A DNA stretch of 64,000 bases from contig JAUIIV010000003.1 in NCBI GenBank assembly GCA_030431675.1, forward strand, positions 1 through 64,000. The letters are read 5' to 3'. The DNA is from Gammaproteobacteria bacterium (GTDB taxonomy: Bacteria; Pseudomonadota; Gammaproteobacteria; UBA6186; Azoamicaceae). A program made the translations under genes and the position numbers. Shown here piece by piece: positions 63,032-64,000 of the stretch (position 1 is its first letter; each line of letters begins with the position of its first letter). The notes below the pieces were generated by a model. It had not been told where the DNA came from. It did no database searches and worked only from the letters and a program-made list of their open reading frames with translations.

Positions 63032-64000
63032 GGCTTTAGTGTCTGCTTTGCTTTATCCTGATTACTAGCTAAACTCTTGTACAGCAGTGGTGATCTTGCA
63101 TATTGCTCTTTTATTGTTTCTTGCAACGCTGTGCTGCTTGTATCTAAGCCTAACGCATGCATAATCCTTGGAGTTGAAGACCATATTCTAGTACCTAAAG
63201 CTTGCACAAGATAATTAATTTTGCCAGATTCAGTTTGAACAATATTTTTATACTCAGACCCAACAACTTCAACTTTAATATCTAGATCTTCTTCTGCGAT
63301 AATAGCTTTAATAATATCTTCTTGGTAGCGGGTATGTGGCTGACCAGATACAAAACATACAGTTTTTACTTCGGGATGCTCTCTTAGCCATGCACATAGA
63401 TTTTTTACTGTAGTCTCTGTAGTAGGACGAGGTAAATCGCCTCTAGGTGTATCAAATATTACTACATCGTCTGCAGAGAATTTACCAAATAAATGAGAAT
63501 CTCTAAAAGCCTGTCTCATTAGATCAGTTTCTGTAAGTTTATCCAACGGTTTACCCAATTCATCAGCAAGTTTCTGTAGCTCTTCTTTGGTACCGTCTAC
63601 GCTAATACCGTTGGTGTTAAAAGAAACGTATCGTTCTCCACCAAGACATAGGACTTTGCCTGGTTTAAAACTTTTTTGCTGATATAGTCTATCTGCATAA
63701 TCAAAACGTTTTTGCATAACACCCTTGCTCGCACCTAAAATACATACTGCATCCGGATCATGAGTTTTGGGGGTAACTTCGGATAGCATATCTAAAGTAT
63801 TTAGTGCCTGTAGAATTGCTGCTTGAGATTTAGGGTTTTGCATCCAATCAGACGTTTTTACTTCCCATCTTTCTTGGCTTCCAGTACGTTTGGTAAATTG
63901 TTGCTGAGTATTAGACACTAGCCATAACATCTTGCTTGCTAATTCTTGCTCATCTTGAACAACTTCATCAAATATATGATCATCTTTAGTTATCCCTGCC
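63028..64000 (-). CDS. DUF218/YdcF-like protein (partial, start outside window)
   Basis: The frame has no stop up to the right edge, so the true start lies beyond 64000; the ATG at 63930 is internal. The visible 324 residues include a Rossmann-like core (DAVCILGASKGVMQKRFDYA; KVLCLGGERYV; RPTTETTVKNLCAWLREHPE; VKTVCFVSGQPHTRYQED) that follows the order of DUF218/YdcF proteins: a first strand with Gly/Ala, a mid GG, the Glu-Thr/Asn helix, and a late His-Arg. This assignment is moderate. Its stop overlaps the ATPase stop by 4 bases. It could be an accessory or effector gene. Confidence 0.6.
   Translation of the reverse strand, partial: AGITKDDHIFDEVVQDEQELASKMLWLVSNTQQQFTKRTGSQERWEVKTSDWMQNPKSQAAILQALNTLDMLSEVTPKTHDPDAVCILGASKGVMQKRFDYADRLYQQKSFKPGKVLCLGGERYVSFNTNGISVDGTKEELQKLADELGKPLDKLTETDLMRQAFRDSHLFGKFSADDVVIFDTPRGDLPRPTTETTVKNLCAWLREHPEVKTVCFVSGQPHTRYQEDIIKAIIAEEDLDIKVEVVGSEYKNIVQTESGKINYLVQALGTRIWSSTPRIMHALGLDTSSTALQETIKEQYARSPLLYKSLASNQDKAKQTLKP

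Overview
The window is an AT-rich, gene-dense stretch of a gammaproteobacterial chromosome. Gene orders are classic gammaproteobacterial: pilBCD-coaE-zapD, ampE-aceEF-lpd, bamD/rluD-pgeF-clpB, rplM-rpsI-petABC-sspAB, dolP-lpoA/rsmI-rnpB and yfgM-bamB-der. A DotL/IcmO coupling ATPase of a Dot/Icm (type IVB) secretion system, and several large proteins that I cannot match to a family, suggest a host-associated member of the Legionellales (Legionella/Coxiella/Berkiella-like). The lineage is an inference from family knowledge; no database search was possible.

Layout. 1-6.4 kb: an insertion-sequence end that truncates a pilin gene, then zapD, coaE and the type IV pilus genes pilD, pilC, pilB, with pilA divergent. 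6.4-8.2 kb: a secreted protein of unknown role, a retropepsin-like protease and ampE. 8.2-17.9 kb: the pyruvate dehydrogenase operon (aceE, aceF, lpd) with a patatin-like phospholipase, then putA. 17.9-24.6 kb: bamD, rluD, pgeF, an unknown protein with a nuclear-localisation-like tail, and clpB behind a heat-shock-like promoter. 24.6-28 kb: two more unknown proteins and a DegP/DegQ-type protease. 28-31.3 kb: a dicarboxylate symporter, a hydrolase, and a FeoB membrane domain without its G domain, behind a Fur-box-like operator. 31.3-37.7 kb: a histone-H1-tailed HU protein, rplM-rpsI, the cytochrome bc1 complex (petABC), sspAB and an L,D-transpeptidase. 37.7-38.2 kb: a gene-poor gap holding a Fic-domain remnant. 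38.2-42.6 kb: an outer-membrane barrel, dolP, lpoA, rsmI and the RNase P RNA gene. 42.7-47.6 kb: ndk, pilW, yfgM, bamB and der. 47.6-50.4 kb: two divergent unknown proteins. 50.3-58 kb: M23 peptidase, grxD, sodB, argD, tadA, dotL and trhO. 58-61.8 kb: a surface-polysaccharide cluster (LMW phosphatase, galU, ugd, glycosyltransferase). 61.8-64 kb: an AAA/DUF4143 ATPase interrupted by one in-frame stop, and a DUF218-like gene that runs off the window.

Most of the window is housekeeping: envelope assembly (BamB, BamD, DolP, LpoA, L,D-transpeptidase, M23 peptidase), central metabolism and respiration, proteostasis and translation. The accessory layer is the orphan dotL with an extended Pro/Leu/Asp-rich tail, the candidate effectors near clpB and after der, the split-off FeoB channel, and decaying genes (pilin, Fic, ATPase). 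No tRNA, CRISPR array or prophage was seen.
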